The notes: generated from the sequence alone by a model not told the origin. Numbered from the stretch's first letter, positions 37,649 through 48,474 are shown. The stretch is DNA of 64,000 nucleotides from Stramonita haemastoma (GCA_030674155.1 CM060325.1:56645404-56709403); one strand, 5' to 3'. Numbers and translations: made by a program.

Positions 37649-37726
37649 ATGTTGTAAAAATCATAATCAGTTGTGCGGGATGTTCTTTGGAATATGTTGA
37701 GTTTCTGCCTAGCTCTGTTTTCAGAT

Positions 37727-37730
<4 letters not shown>

Positions 37731-37796
<66 letters not shown>

Positions 37797-37826
37797 CTGA
37801 TATCACTATTTAAACTGAACAAGTTA

Positions 37827-37859
<33 letters not shown>

Positions 37860-37868
37860 ACACACACC
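37731..37868. repeat. (CA)n microsatellites
   Basis: Two CA arrays (about 37731-37795 and 37828-37867). Confidence 0.92.
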
Positions 37869-37957
37869 TCATAATCACATAGCTTCCCACCTGAAGGAGG
37901 TATGACAAAAGTGTGTGCCTTCTCAGGTTTTTTTTGGGGGGTTGTTGTCTTCATGCA

Positions 37958-38050
37958 GAGCTCCAAGGTTTATCAATGGTGAGATTTTGCGTATGCGACC
38001 AATTTTACTCTCCATTAAGGTAGCTTGTATTCTGACTTTTGGGAACTGAT
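37958..38050 (-). repeat. SINE S1b tail fragment
   Basis: 'gagctccaaggtttatcaat' and 'ccattaaggtagcttgtatt' on the + strand. Confidence 0.68.
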
Positions 38051-38106
38051 ATGATAAAGGGGCTCCACAAATTCACATAGCTGATTTTGTTTATATTCTG
38101 TTCTTT

Positions 38107-38195
38107 GGCCAGAGCTCCAAGGTTCACCAATACTGAGAATTTGCGTATGTGGCTGTTTATCCACCATTAAGGTAACTGCATTCCGACGTCGGTGG
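38107..38195 (-). repeat. SINE S1b tail fragment
   Basis: 'gagctccaaggttcaccaat' and 'ccaccattaaggtaactgca'. It lies about 60 bp from the previous copy in the same orientation. Confidence 0.68.
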
Positions 38196-39301
38196 TAGAA
38201 TATGTGACGAAAGGTGTCACACAAATATATGCTTTTGAAAACTTCAGTTATGCAGAGAACTCCCACTCACTTAGGTTGGGGGTGAACTCCACCGTCACAC
38301 CTCCACACCACATTAATGTGGCTGTTCTCTTGATGGCAGCGTGGAGAAGGGAGGGGAGGGGGTGCACAACCTCAAGCTACTGTGGTGAATGCCGCACCGA
38401 CTTAATAACCAGTGCAATAACAATTGGACATCAGCGGAAATTTAGCTGAAGTCAGAAAAAGTAACTTTCATAAAGTCCAGACTCAACAACCATAGGCCAG
38501 CCTAATCTGCCATAGAACAACATCACAAAAAAGGACCATGTGTAGTCTTAGACAACCCAGAACAAAACAGATCAAAATACCACTCCCATTGGATTGCAGC
38601 AGCTGATTAAATAAGACATGTGAAGCTGAAAGGTGAAAACACACAGGGAAAAGAAAACCAGAAAAGAAAAAAGAGACAAGGAAATGAAACTACAAACAAG
38701 AGAGAGAATAATGCACAACACTCAATCATTCAGGTCAATGACAACAGCAGTAGGAAAACAGATTCCCTATTCAGTACTCCCGAGACAATGCATGTAATTC
38801 TATTACATCGCAGTTGCTGATAGAAAAAAACAACTGAACATGTGATCTCAAAGAAAAAAAAACTTTTATAAAGGTTAGGATTGATAATTGACAACTATCA
38901 TTGTCTAAGCATGTAAGAATGGTCTGTAAAATGTAAAAAAAAAAAAAAAAAAAAAGGATTTTTCATCTAATGAAAATAAATAATTTCTTAACTTCACACT
39001 CTTGTAAACAGTTTTTCATGCTTTTATTGAGCCACACATAAATTAGGAATCTACAATTTGGGATTCAGCAAGTGAGAGCACTTTAAAACCATTAGCAAGT
39101 TTTTAAAGACAAGCTCTTTAGGCAAGACATGGCAGCTATTTGAGTGTTATCATAGTTTAAAAATAATTTTGGTCCTGTTTTCCTTTCCTTACAATTATTT
39201 CTTTAGTATTGAATCTTATAAAGCAAGTAAATCAAAGCGCTTGCATTCCAGTCATTTACACACATGCAACTGTCCACAAATAGGATTAACAGATATTAAA
39301 T

Positions 39302-39304
<3 letters not shown>

Positions 39305-39343
<39 letters not shown>

Positions 39344-39346
39344 GCG
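39305..39346. repeat. (CA)n microsatellite
   Basis: Short CA array ending in CGCGCG. Confidence 0.9.
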
Positions 39347-39374
39347 ATTTAATTCCTTTCATCCCTTCAGGGGT

Positions 39375-39700
39375 AGGCCAATGGGCAGGATTCCATCGAA
39401 GTTGTCATGGAGGAAAGTTTGTGTTTGGTGCCTATGAGCATGGCTTCGGTTTTATCAGCATTAAGATCTAGCTATAAATTGTTCTAAAACAACCAGTTTT
39501 TAACATCTTTAAGGCACTTTGACATAATTTTAACATTTGCAAAGAGGGAAGGCGGGTTTTCAAAAGTATCACTACATCGAAGCTGCGTATCCTCAACGTA
39601 GAACAGATGATCGATATGACGGCGTTTTATTGTGTAGTAAAGATAACAGGACCCAGAACTGATCCATGTGGGACTCCACATCCCATTTTGACACATTTCG
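39375..39700 (-). pseudogene. Decayed LINE reverse-transcriptase fragment
   Basis: The minus strand reads GVPHGSVLGP (the conserved GVPQGSVLGP motif), then after stops and slips FYVEDTQLR, then DVKNWLF and LNADKTEAMLIGT, the usual order in CR1-group and Jockey-group RTs. The catalytic YADD is altered to YVED and the frame is interrupted, so the fragment is dead. Confidence 0.72.
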
Positions 39701-40734
39701 ACTGAATTCTGATGACAATGAATGTCTGTCACACAAATCATGGCCACAGAAATCGTTAGGCCTAGGCCTATTGCAGCAGACTCCTCTCGTTTCGAAAGTA
39801 GACATTGTCTATATATCTGATTGGCTAATCATTTTTAGCCTATTTTGAAAGCGAGGCATTTTTCACTTCCCTGGAGCGGACTCTGTTGGGGTGTTTTGGT
39901 ATACAGTCCGCAATCAATCGGTTTTTGTATGTTTATTTATTATTTGTGCTTATTCTTGTCTGAGTGCTTTATGACTGTGTTTTAGTGCGGTCGATACTGT
40001 CATGTTTAGAATTGTTTTCACTGTAACGGGAACACACAATTATCATTACTAGGCGTATGTTCAATCCTCAGGAAGTCGGTTAGTGCTGACGTCACTGCAA
40101 CAGCCGCTTTTTTCCCCCCTTTTATAGCCTAGGCCCTAACAGGATAAGAACTCCCACTTTCTTCATCTGAAGTAGTTTTCAGAATGTCAACTTCATTACC
40201 TAAATAGTGATCGGCGTAACGACTCGATTTTTGAAGGATTATGCTAACTACCACAGTTTGTCTTTTTAAATTTTGTTTTAATTGGCAATTGGCAAAATGA
40301 AGCCAACAGATTAAAAGAGGGGGATGGGAGAACTCGGGTGCAGACAAAAGTCCTCAACTTTGCTCAGTCCTTTTCTGCAAGCTCTTAGCAATTACATGCG
40401 CGAATTTCAGAAAACTTCTCCTAATAGTGAATAATGTACTTGAAGAGAGAAACACATACACATATATTTGGCTGGCTTATTTGCAGAGTTGTGCATTCAA
40501 ATGATCTACCAGTTGTTGTTTTTTATAATTGGGAAAAAGATGAAACAGTAGAGTGACATAAACTTTGAACAAAATAAAATAAATAAATAAACCACTTTGA
40601 TATTCATTGATCAAGTAGAAACAATTGTATTTAGATTAATAGATTTAAAAAGAAAAGGGTTTGTTTTCACATAAGACCTTGGTTTAGCATTTTCTGTTTG
40701 TCAATTTTTTTTTTAATCTATTATATGTTATACC

Positions 40735-40825
40735 ACTTTAAGTTACAGCAGATTTATTTGTGTGAAATTTGGGCTGCTCTCCCTGGGGAGAACATGTCAC
40801 CACAAGAGCAGCGCCATTCATTATT
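40735..40825 (-). repeat. SINE S2 fragment
   Basis: Matches the 3' end of S2: 'agttacagcagatttatttg' and 'gggctgctctccctggggag'. Confidence 0.68.
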
Positions 40826-41339
40826 AACTTAAGCTAACCAATTTTAAGAAGGAATAACCAGTTTACATGGACACATGATTATTTACAAATGAACCTTATT
40901 CTTTGTAAGGAGTGAATGGTGTTTTTTTTTTTATTAACAATTTCAACAAAGAAGACCTTGCTGTACATCCCAGGTCTACATTTACCTAGTGATTATTCAC
41001 CTACAATTGTGCAAGTGAACACTGCAAATTTCTAGCAGCTCCATCACTTCCGAATGTTTGCAGAATTCAAGCTTTACTCTTAGCGCTCACACAATATCAC
41101 ACACACTCAAACACACACACACACAAACATTACACACAAGATGCACTCATGTAATGATGTATGCATGCTCTTATGCTTACAAGCACGCAACAGCATTGCT
41201 GATCAATACATTCAGCTGTGTTGATTACATGAATTTGATCACCTCCAGATGTTTAGGGAAAAATGGATAGTTGTGATAAGAATTTACTACCTGTGTTTGT
41301 ATCAAACTTGCATGCCCAGAAAGTAACACACAAACCATG

Positions 41340-41450
41340 ACAAACTCACACACACACATACATACACACATGCACACACACACACACACAACACACACAC
41401 ACACACACAAAACACACACACACAACACACGCACGCACACACACACACGC
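41340..41450. repeat. (CA)n microsatellite
   Basis: Interrupted CA array. Confidence 0.9.
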
Positions 41451-41607
41451 ACATGTACGTATATATATGGTAATATGCATGCATGCATGCTTGTATTGCC
41501 TTGCATCTCTCGCTGTCTCTCCCTTTCCTCCATACTCTTCTTATTTATCTCATGTACCTATCCATCTTGCGCACATTTCTAATGGAGTATACACCCAAAG
41601 TTTATTC

Positions 41608-41892
41608 ATTCTTTCATTTTAAGGATAATGGAATAAGCACTCCTGTGCTTTTTTACATCCAGTCCCTGTGTGTATGTAGTTTTGTCATCTGGCACATAAA
41701 GGCGTACTCTTCTGAAAAGTGGAACGGGTTTTAACGTGTGTACAAGATGTTCTGTATGTGTTTGCACACAGGACCTCAGTTTGTAGCCTCATCTGAAGGA
41801 CTTTCAGGGGGAGTGGAGTCAGCATTGATGTTAACTCCAGAGGAAAAATCCTCTTGAACGAGATTTGAACCTAGGTCAGCAGATCACGAGTG
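41608..41892 (-). repeat. SINE S1 copy, subtype a
   Basis: 'aatggaataagcactcctgt' through the body to a head-like 'gaacgagatttgaacctagg' and 'cagatcacgagtgcg' on the + strand. Confidence 0.82.
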
Positions 41893-41919
41893 CGTTGGAA
41901 TGTGGCTACCTATCTTTAT

Positions 41920-41926
41920 CAGTTCA
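41920..41926. repeat. Possible target-site duplication, left copy
   Basis: 'cagttca', repeated at 44928-44934 across the LINE. Confidence 0.6.
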
Positions 41927-41931
41927 CTCAC

Positions 41932-44028
41932 TCACTCAGTCCCATGTCCCAAAGGACGTAGGGGGGACATGAGAGAAGACGCAACAGAGATCTTTTTCCA
42001 TGCTTCACGATCCTGTGTGGCTAGTAGGAGGTGTTGTAGGGGTTGGGCGGTCCAGTCTTTGATGTTGTCAACCCATGATTTCTTTTGGCGGCCTCTTCTT
42101 CTCTTGCCCTCGACTGTTCCTTGCAGGATGGTTTTTGCTAGGGTGTTGTGTCTTGTGGTGTGACCAAACCACATCAGCTTTCTCCTCTTTATGGTGGAGA
42201 GCAAAGGCTCTTGGGGGCCCACACGCTTTTTGATTTCTTCTTTCACATAGTTATTGGTCTTGTGTTCTTTGTATGATATTTTGAGAAGTCTTCTGTGGCA
42301 CTTGTTCTCGAATGCTTGGATTCTCCTCTCTAACTCTGCTGTCAGAGTCCATGATTCACAGCCATATAGGAGGATAGATATCACGAGGGATTTGTAAAGG
42401 TGGTATTTGGTGCCGAAGCTGATGTTGTTGCTTCTGATGATCTTCTCGAGTCTGACTAGAGCAGATGTTGCTGTTGCAATGCGAGCTTTCACTTCATTGT
42501 TTGATGTGCCATCTTTTGTTAGGATGGAGCCTAAGTATTTGAATTGGCTCACCTCTTCTAGTGTTTCTCCATTCATCTTTATTTCCGTGATGTCATTACT
42601 TGCGCTGTTGACCATGATCTTTGATTTCTCTGTACTGACCTCCATGCCGTATGCGCTCGCTCGATCTGTTAAATTGTCTGTGAGGATTTGCAGTTCTTGT
42701 TTGCTGCTGTCCATGAGGTCAATGTCATCTGCAAATCTGAGGTTGCAAAGGGGTCTTCCACCAATGGAGATGGAAGTGTGGTGGTTTTGCAGTGTCTCTG
42801 TCATGATGTTTTCGAGGAAGAGGTTGAAGAGTACAGGTGAGATAAGGCAGCCCTGGCGAACCCCAACCGTGATCTTGAAGAACTCGCCCACGTGGTTGTT
42901 CATGAAAACTGCACTTTTTGCGTTTTCGTACAGAGCCTTGATGACTTCAATTAGGCAGCTGTCAATGTTGAAGTGCCTGAGTACTTGCCAGAGGCCGTCA
43001 TGCCATACCCTGTCAAAGGCCTTTTTGAAGTCTATGAAATTGTGGTACAAGTCTTTTTGGTGTTGGAGATGCTTCTCTATCAGAATTCTCAGATTGAAAA
43101 TTTGTTCCATTGTGCTGCGTTTTGGTCTAAAGCCCGCTTGTTCTTCTGCCAGGAGTTTTTCTGCTTGGTTTTTCAGTCTGTTGAGGACTACCTGCAGCAT
43201 GATCTTGCTAGGATGACTTATGAGACTGATGGTTCTGTAGTTCTGGCATTTCTTGAGGTTTCCTTTCTTTGGCAGGGGTATTACAAGAGACTGTGTCCAT
43301 TCTTTTGGCCATTCTTTGGTGTCGTGGATCTTCTGACAAAGTTCTGTGAATCGCCTTGCTGTTTCATTCCCTCCATTTTTTATGAGTTCAGCTGGGATGT
43401 TATCAATTCCAGGGGACTTCCCCTTCTTCAATTGTTTAATAGCTGCATCTACTTCACACCTTAGTATTGGTGGGTCTTTATCTTGGTGTTCAGGGGGTTT
43501 GTCAGAAACTATGTTGGTATCTGGGCGTAGTGGGTAGTTGTACAATCCCTCACAGTATTCTGTCCAGCGTTGGAGGATGGCATTGTTTTCCGTTAAAAGA
43601 TTTCCTTCTTTGTCTTCAATAACAGAGGCTTTAGGCTGTGTGGTTTTCGTTAGTGCTTTCAAAGTGTCGTAAGCTGTTTTGCTGTTTCCCTTGGTCATTC
43701 CAGCTTCGATGTTGTTGCATTGTTCTTCTATCCACCCTTCTTTGGCTTCTCTCATCTTTTTCCTCACTTCTCTGTGGCTATCCATGTACTTCTTGTAAGC
43801 TTCTTGACTTGTGAACTTTTGTTTCTTAAGTTCTCTTCTTTTGTCGCAGAGGTCAAGAACCTCATTTGTCACCCAGGGTTGTTTCTTTGTTCTGCTTCTT
43901 CCTAATGTTTCTTCTGCTGCTGTCGTTAGCACTTCTTTGATGTTGTTGGCCAATGTGTCCACATCATTGTCGATGGCTGTGAGTGCGGCGAACTTTCCTC
44001 CTATGTTGGCTTGGAAGATCTCAACCAC
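41932..44028 (-). CDS. LINE reverse transcriptase region
   Basis: 698 open codons with fingers, palm (FADD catalytic pair) and thumb, and a C-terminal extension common in RTE proteins. It copies the element RNA at the nicked target. It is out of frame with the endonuclease region by a single slip, probably a recent mutation or a consensus error. Confidence 0.82.
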   Translation of the reverse strand: MVEIFQANIGGKFAALTAIDNDVDTLANNIKEVLTTAAEETLGRSRTKKQPWVTNEVLDLCDKRRELKKQKFTSQEAYKKYMDSHREVRKKMREAKEGWIEEQCNNIEAGMTKGNSKTAYDTLKALTKTTQPKASVIEDKEGNLLTENNAILQRWTEYCEGLYNYPLRPDTNIVSDKPPEHQDKDPPILRCEVDAAIKQLKKGKSPGIDNIPAELIKNGGNETARRFTELCQKIHDTKEWPKEWTQSLVIPLPKKGNLKKCQNYRTISLISHPSKIMLQVVLNRLKNQAEKLLAEEQAGFRPKRSTMEQIFNLRILIEKHLQHQKDLYHNFIDFKKAFDRVWHDGLWQVLRHFNIDSCLIEVIKALYENAKSAVFMNNHVGEFFKITVGVRQGCLISPVLFNLFLENIMTETLQNHHTSISIGGRPLCNLRFADDIDLMDSSKQELQILTDNLTDRASAYGMEVSTEKSKIMVNSASNDITEIKMNGETLEEVSQFKYLGSILTKDGTSNNEVKARIATATSALVRLEKIIRSNNISFGTKYHLYKSLVISILLYGCESWTLTAELERRIQAFENKCHRRLLKISYKEHKTNNYVKEEIKKRVGPQEPLLSTIKRRKLMWFGHTTRHNTLAKTILQGTVEGKRRRGRQKKSWVDNIKDWTAQPLQHLLLATQDREAWKKISVASSLMSPLRPLGHGTE

Positions 44029-44923
44029 TGTTGGGTCTTTGAGTTTTTCCAGGTCGAATCTTATGCGTGGGCTTTTTGGCTGTTGAGTGTTGTTTTGCTT
44101 TCAGTTTCAGTCTGATGGTGGTAAGTACAAGGTCGTGGTCACTGCCAATGTCAGCTCCTGGGAATGTTCTTGTGTTTGCCTTGTTTATGCTGGATTTGAA
44201 TCTTTGGGGTGACAGAATGTAATCAATTTGATTATGAATCAGACCATTTGGTGAGTGCCAGGTTGATGTTATGGATGGCTTGTGAGGGTGGAGTGTGTTA
44301 GCCAAAGTAAGTTTGTGCTTCTTTGCGAATTCCAGCAGCCGCTGTCCTCTGTCATTTGTTTCTCCCAGTCCAAATCGTCCTGTGGTTCCTGCCCAGGTGT
44401 CATAGGCATCAGGTCCCACCTTAGCATTCCAGTCGCCTTCCACAATAAGGATGTCTTTTGGGGGCGTTTTGGAGATGACATTTTCAAGTTCTTCATAGAA
44501 TTCTTCTATCTGATCATCATCGTAGTCAGATGTTGGAGCATACACTTGGATGATGGTGAGATTCTGGGGTTTTGCAGAAACTCTGATTGAGATGAGTCTG
44601 CTGGATACTGGTGTGCAGCTGATGATGCTTGACACAATCTCTTTCCTGACAATAAAGCCTACTCCATGTTGATGTAGTTTCTCTTCTCCGCTGTACCATA
44701 TTTTGTGGCCGTCTTGCGTGGTTGTTTCTCCAAAGCCAATCCATCTGACTTCCGCAAGCCCTATGATGTCCCATTTATACCTCTGTAATTCATGTGTGAG
44801 TTCCTGTACTCTTCCTGTTTGGTACAGAGTCCTTACATTCCATGTACCAATGGTTGCTCCTTTAGCTGGAAGCTTTAGACTTGGTTCTGCCCCAGTAGCA
44901 CACTTGTCGCTCCCACCCTTCAC
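44021..44923 (-). CDS. LINE endonuclease region
   Basis: About 300 codons of an exonuclease-endonuclease-phosphatase fold. It starts with GTWNVRTLYQ and carries Asn/Asp/His catalytic motifs (GDWNAKVG, SDHDL). It nicks target DNA to prime LINE reverse transcription. The C-terminus runs out of frame relative to the RT part. Confidence 0.8.
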   Translation of the reverse strand: MKGGSDKCATGAEPSLKLPAKGATIGTWNVRTLYQTGRVQELTHELQRYKWDIIGLAEVRWIGFGETTTQDGHKIWYSGEEKLHQHGVGFIVRKEIVSSIISCTPVSSRLISIRVSAKPQNLTIIQVYAPTSDYDDDQIEEFYEELENVISKTPPKDILIVEGDWNAKVGPDAYDTWAGTTGRFGLGETNDRGQRLLEFAKKHKLTLANTLHPHKPSITSTWHSPNGLIHNQIDYILSPQRFKSSINKANTRTFPGADIGSDHDLVLTTIRLKLKAKQHSTAKKPTHKIRPGKTQRPNSG

Positions 44924-44927
44924 CCTT

Positions 44928-44934
44928 CAGTTCA
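44928..44934. repeat. Possible target-site duplication, right copy
   Basis: 'cagttca', matching 41920-41926. Confidence 0.6.
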
Positions 44935-45010
44935 TTGTGGGTAAAAATGGTAGTATATAAATATTAAACCAAAATCTCACAATTGGTAAACCTCAGAGCT
45001 CTAGCCAAGG
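44935..45010 (+). repeat. SINE S1b tail, right part split by the LINE
   Basis: 'gtgggtaaaaatggtag' to 'acctcagagctctagccaag', continuing the tail whose first part 'gaatgtggctacct' lies at 41899-41911. Confidence 0.7.
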
Positions 45011-45504
45011 GACAAACAATTTTTTTTTTAATAATGAAATAAAAACCAAAATGTTGAATGACAATTATTTGTTTCCTGAATATATTTACCGCTTGATTGC
45101 TCTTTCTGTCTCTGTCTCTCTCTCTCTTTCCAAGGCAAGTAAATTTTAAGATGACAAGAATTCTACTTACATCAAGTTGTTATTTTCTTCTGTGTTTCAG
45201 ATGAAAAGAAAAAAGGCAGTCTTTAGCATGATGTACGCATGAGGTCTTTCCAGTTTTCATCATCTACACATTTGGGGTATTTTCAGTGAAGCACTATATA
45301 GACCCATGGACTAAAGCTTGAAATGGTGATAAATTGCATGCTGCTAAAATTCTGATCAGTGAAAAGCAAAGAGAGATGGAAAATATTCACAGAACTGCTG
45401 ATAGTATGTGCAGAGAGATTGTGTTTTGATTCTACCTGATTTCTCTCTGAATTTTCCCATCCACATCAGAATTCAAAGCAGAAAGCTTAGCACAAGACTT
45501 GACC

Positions 45505-47214
45505 ATGAAGCACCACCCTTTACATAGGAACAAAGGTGGTGAAGAGGATTGCCCTCCCAATCCTGGTACATTGTCATTTTCCCAACACTCTTTGGGTTTT
45601 CTCCATGGGTTTGTCTTTTGTTTAGTTGTGAAGAATATCTCCAAAGAAAATACATGGAAGTGTGTTGGTAGATTTGATAAAGCTGTTGACCTGATGACAG
45701 CATCACAGTCAGTGTGTGCATCAGATCACTCCAGTGCAGAATGTACTAATGTCAAAGAGGAGACCCCAGATGAGGAGACCGCAGAACCAGAAAAATACAC
45801 TGGTCAGGACAACAGCCCATCTAATTCATTGAAAAAGTCCTCCCAGGAGTTGACAGGAGATGAAAATGTGTCTGGCGATGAAAGAGGCTCACCCTTTCCT
45901 TCATTTTACATCCCCTTAACAGGCAGTGATTTGCAGAATGACAGAGACCAGGGTAAACAACTTAAAGAGGCGCACGATGGTCCTCCAAATGACTTGTCTG
46001 ATGTGCAAGAGCATTCCACCACAGTTTCAGGAAAAGGCAGGCTTAGGAAGAGAAAAAGTTCAAATGTGCAAAAAGTGCAGGAAACTCCAAAAAGAAAGCC
46101 AGCAGGAGTGCCAGACAAAGCACAGGATTTGAAATCAAAAGTTGTTCAGAAATCCAAAGTGGCGCAAAAATCACCAAAACTTAGACTCAGTCAGAAGCTT
46201 GAAATAATTAAAGCCAAAAATTTACAGATTTTTTCTGAGAACCCTCTACTGGGTTTACTCACAAAACCCCAAACAAAAAATGAAAATCCTGCTTCCGGTA
46301 CATCAGCAAAAGTTGACAGTGAAGGTGCAGCAGAGAAAGACAAAGTGCCTGTCGCTCCAAAGGTGTTCCCATGTGACAAATGTGACCGGACTTTCAATAA
46401 TTCAAAATCTTTTAAGATACATAAAATCAGGAAACACAGGGGTAATGAAAATGCTGAAAAGAACAAGGGCCCACCACAACGTTTTGTTGCCCAATGTGAC
46501 CAGTGTTCCAAAGTGTACACTGGAGATGGTGCCAAGAAAAACTTGCGTAGACACATGCTTTCATACCACTCTGAGGTAAACCCAGTGCAGTGTGATGTGT
46601 GCAACTTAGTGCTGAATAATGAATACCATCTCAAGCAGCATAAGCGGGGTGGGCACCGCAAGGATGTCTGCTACATTTGTGGTGCTCATTTTGTGTCACA
46701 GAAAGGACTGCAGGGTCATTTACTGGCCCACAGGGGTGTCAAATCTTACATCTGTGAAATATGTGGGGCTGCGTTTGTGCGTATATCGTCATTGCGGCAG
46801 CACGCCAGGTTTCACTCTGATTCTAGAGATTACAAATGCGGAAGATGTCCTGGGTCTTTCAAGACTTTCTCAACCCTGAGCATTCATATGATGTGTGTTC
46901 ATCAGTGTGGCAGTTATTTTAGCAACCAAGTTCAGAAACTAGCGAAATTGGGGTATATGATAGACCAAGAAAGTTTAGAACGCCTTCAGAACTCTCAGTG
47001 TGTCAGCTGTGGTCAGGACTTGGAGGGCTTTGCCTGCCCCATACACTCCTCAGACTGCTTGCTAAGTTTCTCTTGTTCTCAGTGCCAGTGGACTACCAAA
47101 GACATTCAGAGGTTTCGCAAACATTTGATGAATCGGAATAGTTCCACCGTGTGCTCAGGAACAGAAGAAATGAAGACCGTGAAAAGCCCTCGTAGCTCAA
47201 CGAGCAAAAAGTGA
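45505..47214 (+). CDS. C2H2 zinc-finger protein ZF2 (569 aa)
   Basis: A continuous frame of 569 codons from the ATG at 45505. The N-terminal half (1-285) is acidic and Ser/Thr-rich with a basic RLRKRK stretch near 178-184 (possible NLS) and Lys-rich segments. The C-terminal half has six clear C2H2 fingers beginning at about residues 289, 330, 362, 387, 416 and 444 (CDKCDRTF, CDQCSKVY, CDVCNLVL, CYICGAHF, CEICGAAF, CGRCPGSF), then two degenerate cysteine modules near 498 and 522. Fingers like these usually bind DNA, but no target can be named. It is the paralogue of the broken ZF1 and stops before the position of ZF1's last four fingers. I do not recognise an orthologue. A candidate acceptor (TGTGTTTCAG, about 45191-45200) suggests a spliced 5' UTR. 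Confidence 0.88.
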   Translation: MKHHPLHRNKGGEEDCPPNPGTLSFSQHSLGFLHGFVFCLVVKNISKENTWKCVGRFDKAVDLMTASQSVCASDHSSAECTNVKEETPDEETAEPEKYTGQDNSPSNSLKKSSQELTGDENVSGDERGSPFPSFYIPLTGSDLQNDRDQGKQLKEAHDGPPNDLSDVQEHSTTVSGKGRLRKRKSSNVQKVQETPKRKPAGVPDKAQDLKSKVVQKSKVAQKSPKLRLSQKLEIIKAKNLQIFSENPLLGLLTKPQTKNENPASGTSAKVDSEGAAEKDKVPVAPKVFPCDKCDRTFNNSKSFKIHKIRKHRGNENAEKNKGPPQRFVAQCDQCSKVYTGDGAKKNLRRHMLSYHSEVNPVQCDVCNLVLNNEYHLKQHKRGGHRKDVCYICGAHFVSQKGLQGHLLAHRGVKSYICEICGAAFVRISSLRQHARFHSDSRDYKCGRCPGSFKTFSTLSIHMMCVHQCGSYFSNQVQKLAKLGYMIDQESLERLQNSQCVSCGQDLEGFACPIHSSDCLLSFSCSQCQWTTKDIQRFRKHLMNRNSSTVCSGTEEMKTVKSPRSSTSKK

Positions 47215-47579
47215 CGTTGTCTAAGAAATGTGTTGTGGAAAATGATTTTGTGGTGAACCCCACTTTTGTTACCGGACGCCAGCATGCAGAAATATTTGTT
47301 TCCTGTTTTGTTTGTACATCTCAGATTTTGTTATCTGTTCCATGAGCAAGCAGCAAAATTTTTCTATGATGTTCTGTGATGCAGGAAAAGAAGAGAGAGT
47401 GATGTTGATGATAATGATGATGGAGATGGATTTTATGAATATGTGCTGTTCTTATCGATGTGGAATTGCTGCTTGTAGTATAAAATTATATATTATAGAC
47501 TTAAAATTGTTTCATTTTACACAAGTGAAATTTTTATCTTGTTTGCTCTTAAACAATTATTCATAATTTTATTATCCCT

Positions 47580-47608
47580 TTGTGTGTGTGTGTGTGTGTG
47601 TGTGTGTG
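47580..47608. repeat. (GT)n microsatellite
   Basis: Short GT array. Confidence 0.88.
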
Positions 47609-47837
47609 GACGTGCACACATATGTGAAACTTGTATTTAGCATTTATGTGAACTTTGCACAGAGGACGAAATGTGATCTTTGCACATAGGACGAAATGTG
47701 ATGATTTTGTATGGTGATGTAAGCTTTGTGATGGCTTGTTTTCTGTTTATTCTTTTATCCTTTAATGTTTAATCCTTTGCTCATAGCCTACCTGAATTTC
47801 TCTGTTTTGAGATGATAAGGTATTTGAAGCTAGAATG

Positions 47838-47928
47838 TGGCTACCTTTATGGTGGGCAAAAATGGTCCTGTACACAAAATCTTGCCAATGGTCAGCCTTG
47901 GAGTTCTAGCTCAGGGATGGAAAAAATC
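47838..47928 (+). repeat. SINE S1b tail fragment
   Basis: 'gaatgtggctacctttatgg' to 'ttggagttctagctcaggga', + orientation. Confidence 0.72.
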
Positions 47929-47977
47929 GTATTTTGAAATTTTTTGTTTTTGGTTTTTTTATGTGTTTTGCATCCCT

Positions 47978-48362
47978 CAGCTAGAGCTCTGAGGTTTACC
48001 AATGGTAACATTTTGGTGTTTGCAACCACCCCCTAGCCACATTCTGATTTCCTGGATGGTGTTTGAACACAACGCCTGTGTGTAAACTGTATACTAGTTG
48101 TGGGTGTTTTTGTCATCCATTCCGACTGGCACACAATAGCCTTCTCTTCTGAAAGGTAGAACGGGTATTTAATGTGTGTGCAAGATGTTCTGCGAGTGTT
48201 CACACATGGGGCCTCAGTTTTTAGTCTCATCCGAAGGGCTTTGACATTCAGTTTGATTTTTTTTACCAAACTGAGAAGAAAGGGCGATGCTGGGAATCGA
48301 ACCCAAAACCTCATGATTTACTTTTTGGCAGGCAAATGTCTTGACCATCCGGCGACCTTCCT
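47978..48362 (-). repeat. SINE S1 copy, subtype b (full length)
   Basis: Starts with the alternative tail ('agagctctgaggtttaccaa'), then the shared body ('cacacaatagccttctcttc'), and a head with 'gggaatcgaaccca' and 'tcttgaccatccggcgacc' on the + strand. Confidence 0.78.
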
Positions 48363-48421
48363 TGATGTTGAAAAATTTTACCTTGTTAATGTAATGTGTA
48401 GGGTTTTTGTTTTTTTTAATT

Positions 48422-48474
48422 GCTTGGCTGGAGCTGCAAGGTTCACCAATGACAAGATTGTTGTTTATGTCACT

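Larger units (their letters stand above)
35900..37700 (+). other. Putative 3' UTR of ZF1
   Basis: No coding sequence recognised. It contains a GT array, an S1a fragment, and an AATAAA at 37643-37648 followed by a GT-rich stretch. Confidence 0.45.
39701..41600. other. Intergenic, no gene recognised
   Basis: AT-rich sequence with a partial SINE S2 copy (40735-40825) and a CA array (41340-41450). No protein similarity seen. Confidence 0.55.
41927..44927 (-). mobile_element. RTE-type LINE, nearly intact
   Basis: A 3.0-kb minus-strand element with an endonuclease frame (44021-44923: GTWNVRTLYQTGR, VEGDWNAKVG, DIGSDHDLVL) and an RT frame (41932-44028: EEQAGFRPKRST, DFKKAFDRVW, GVRQGCLISP, FADDIDLM, and a C-terminal GRQKKSW motif). 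The two overlap out of frame, joined by one slip near 44040-44060; otherwise all catalytic motifs are present. It ends in a (TGAG)n tail at 41927-41940. The first codon of the open frame is GTG and no upstream ATG is seen, so the 5' end may be slightly truncated. The insertion splits an older S1b tail and sits between the two zinc-finger paralogues. Confidence 0.88.

Noticed and set aside
44021..44923. Host gene craniofacial development protein 2-like
   Set aside because: The frame is a LINE endonuclease followed directly by the RT; the host-gene name is a common annotation artefact.
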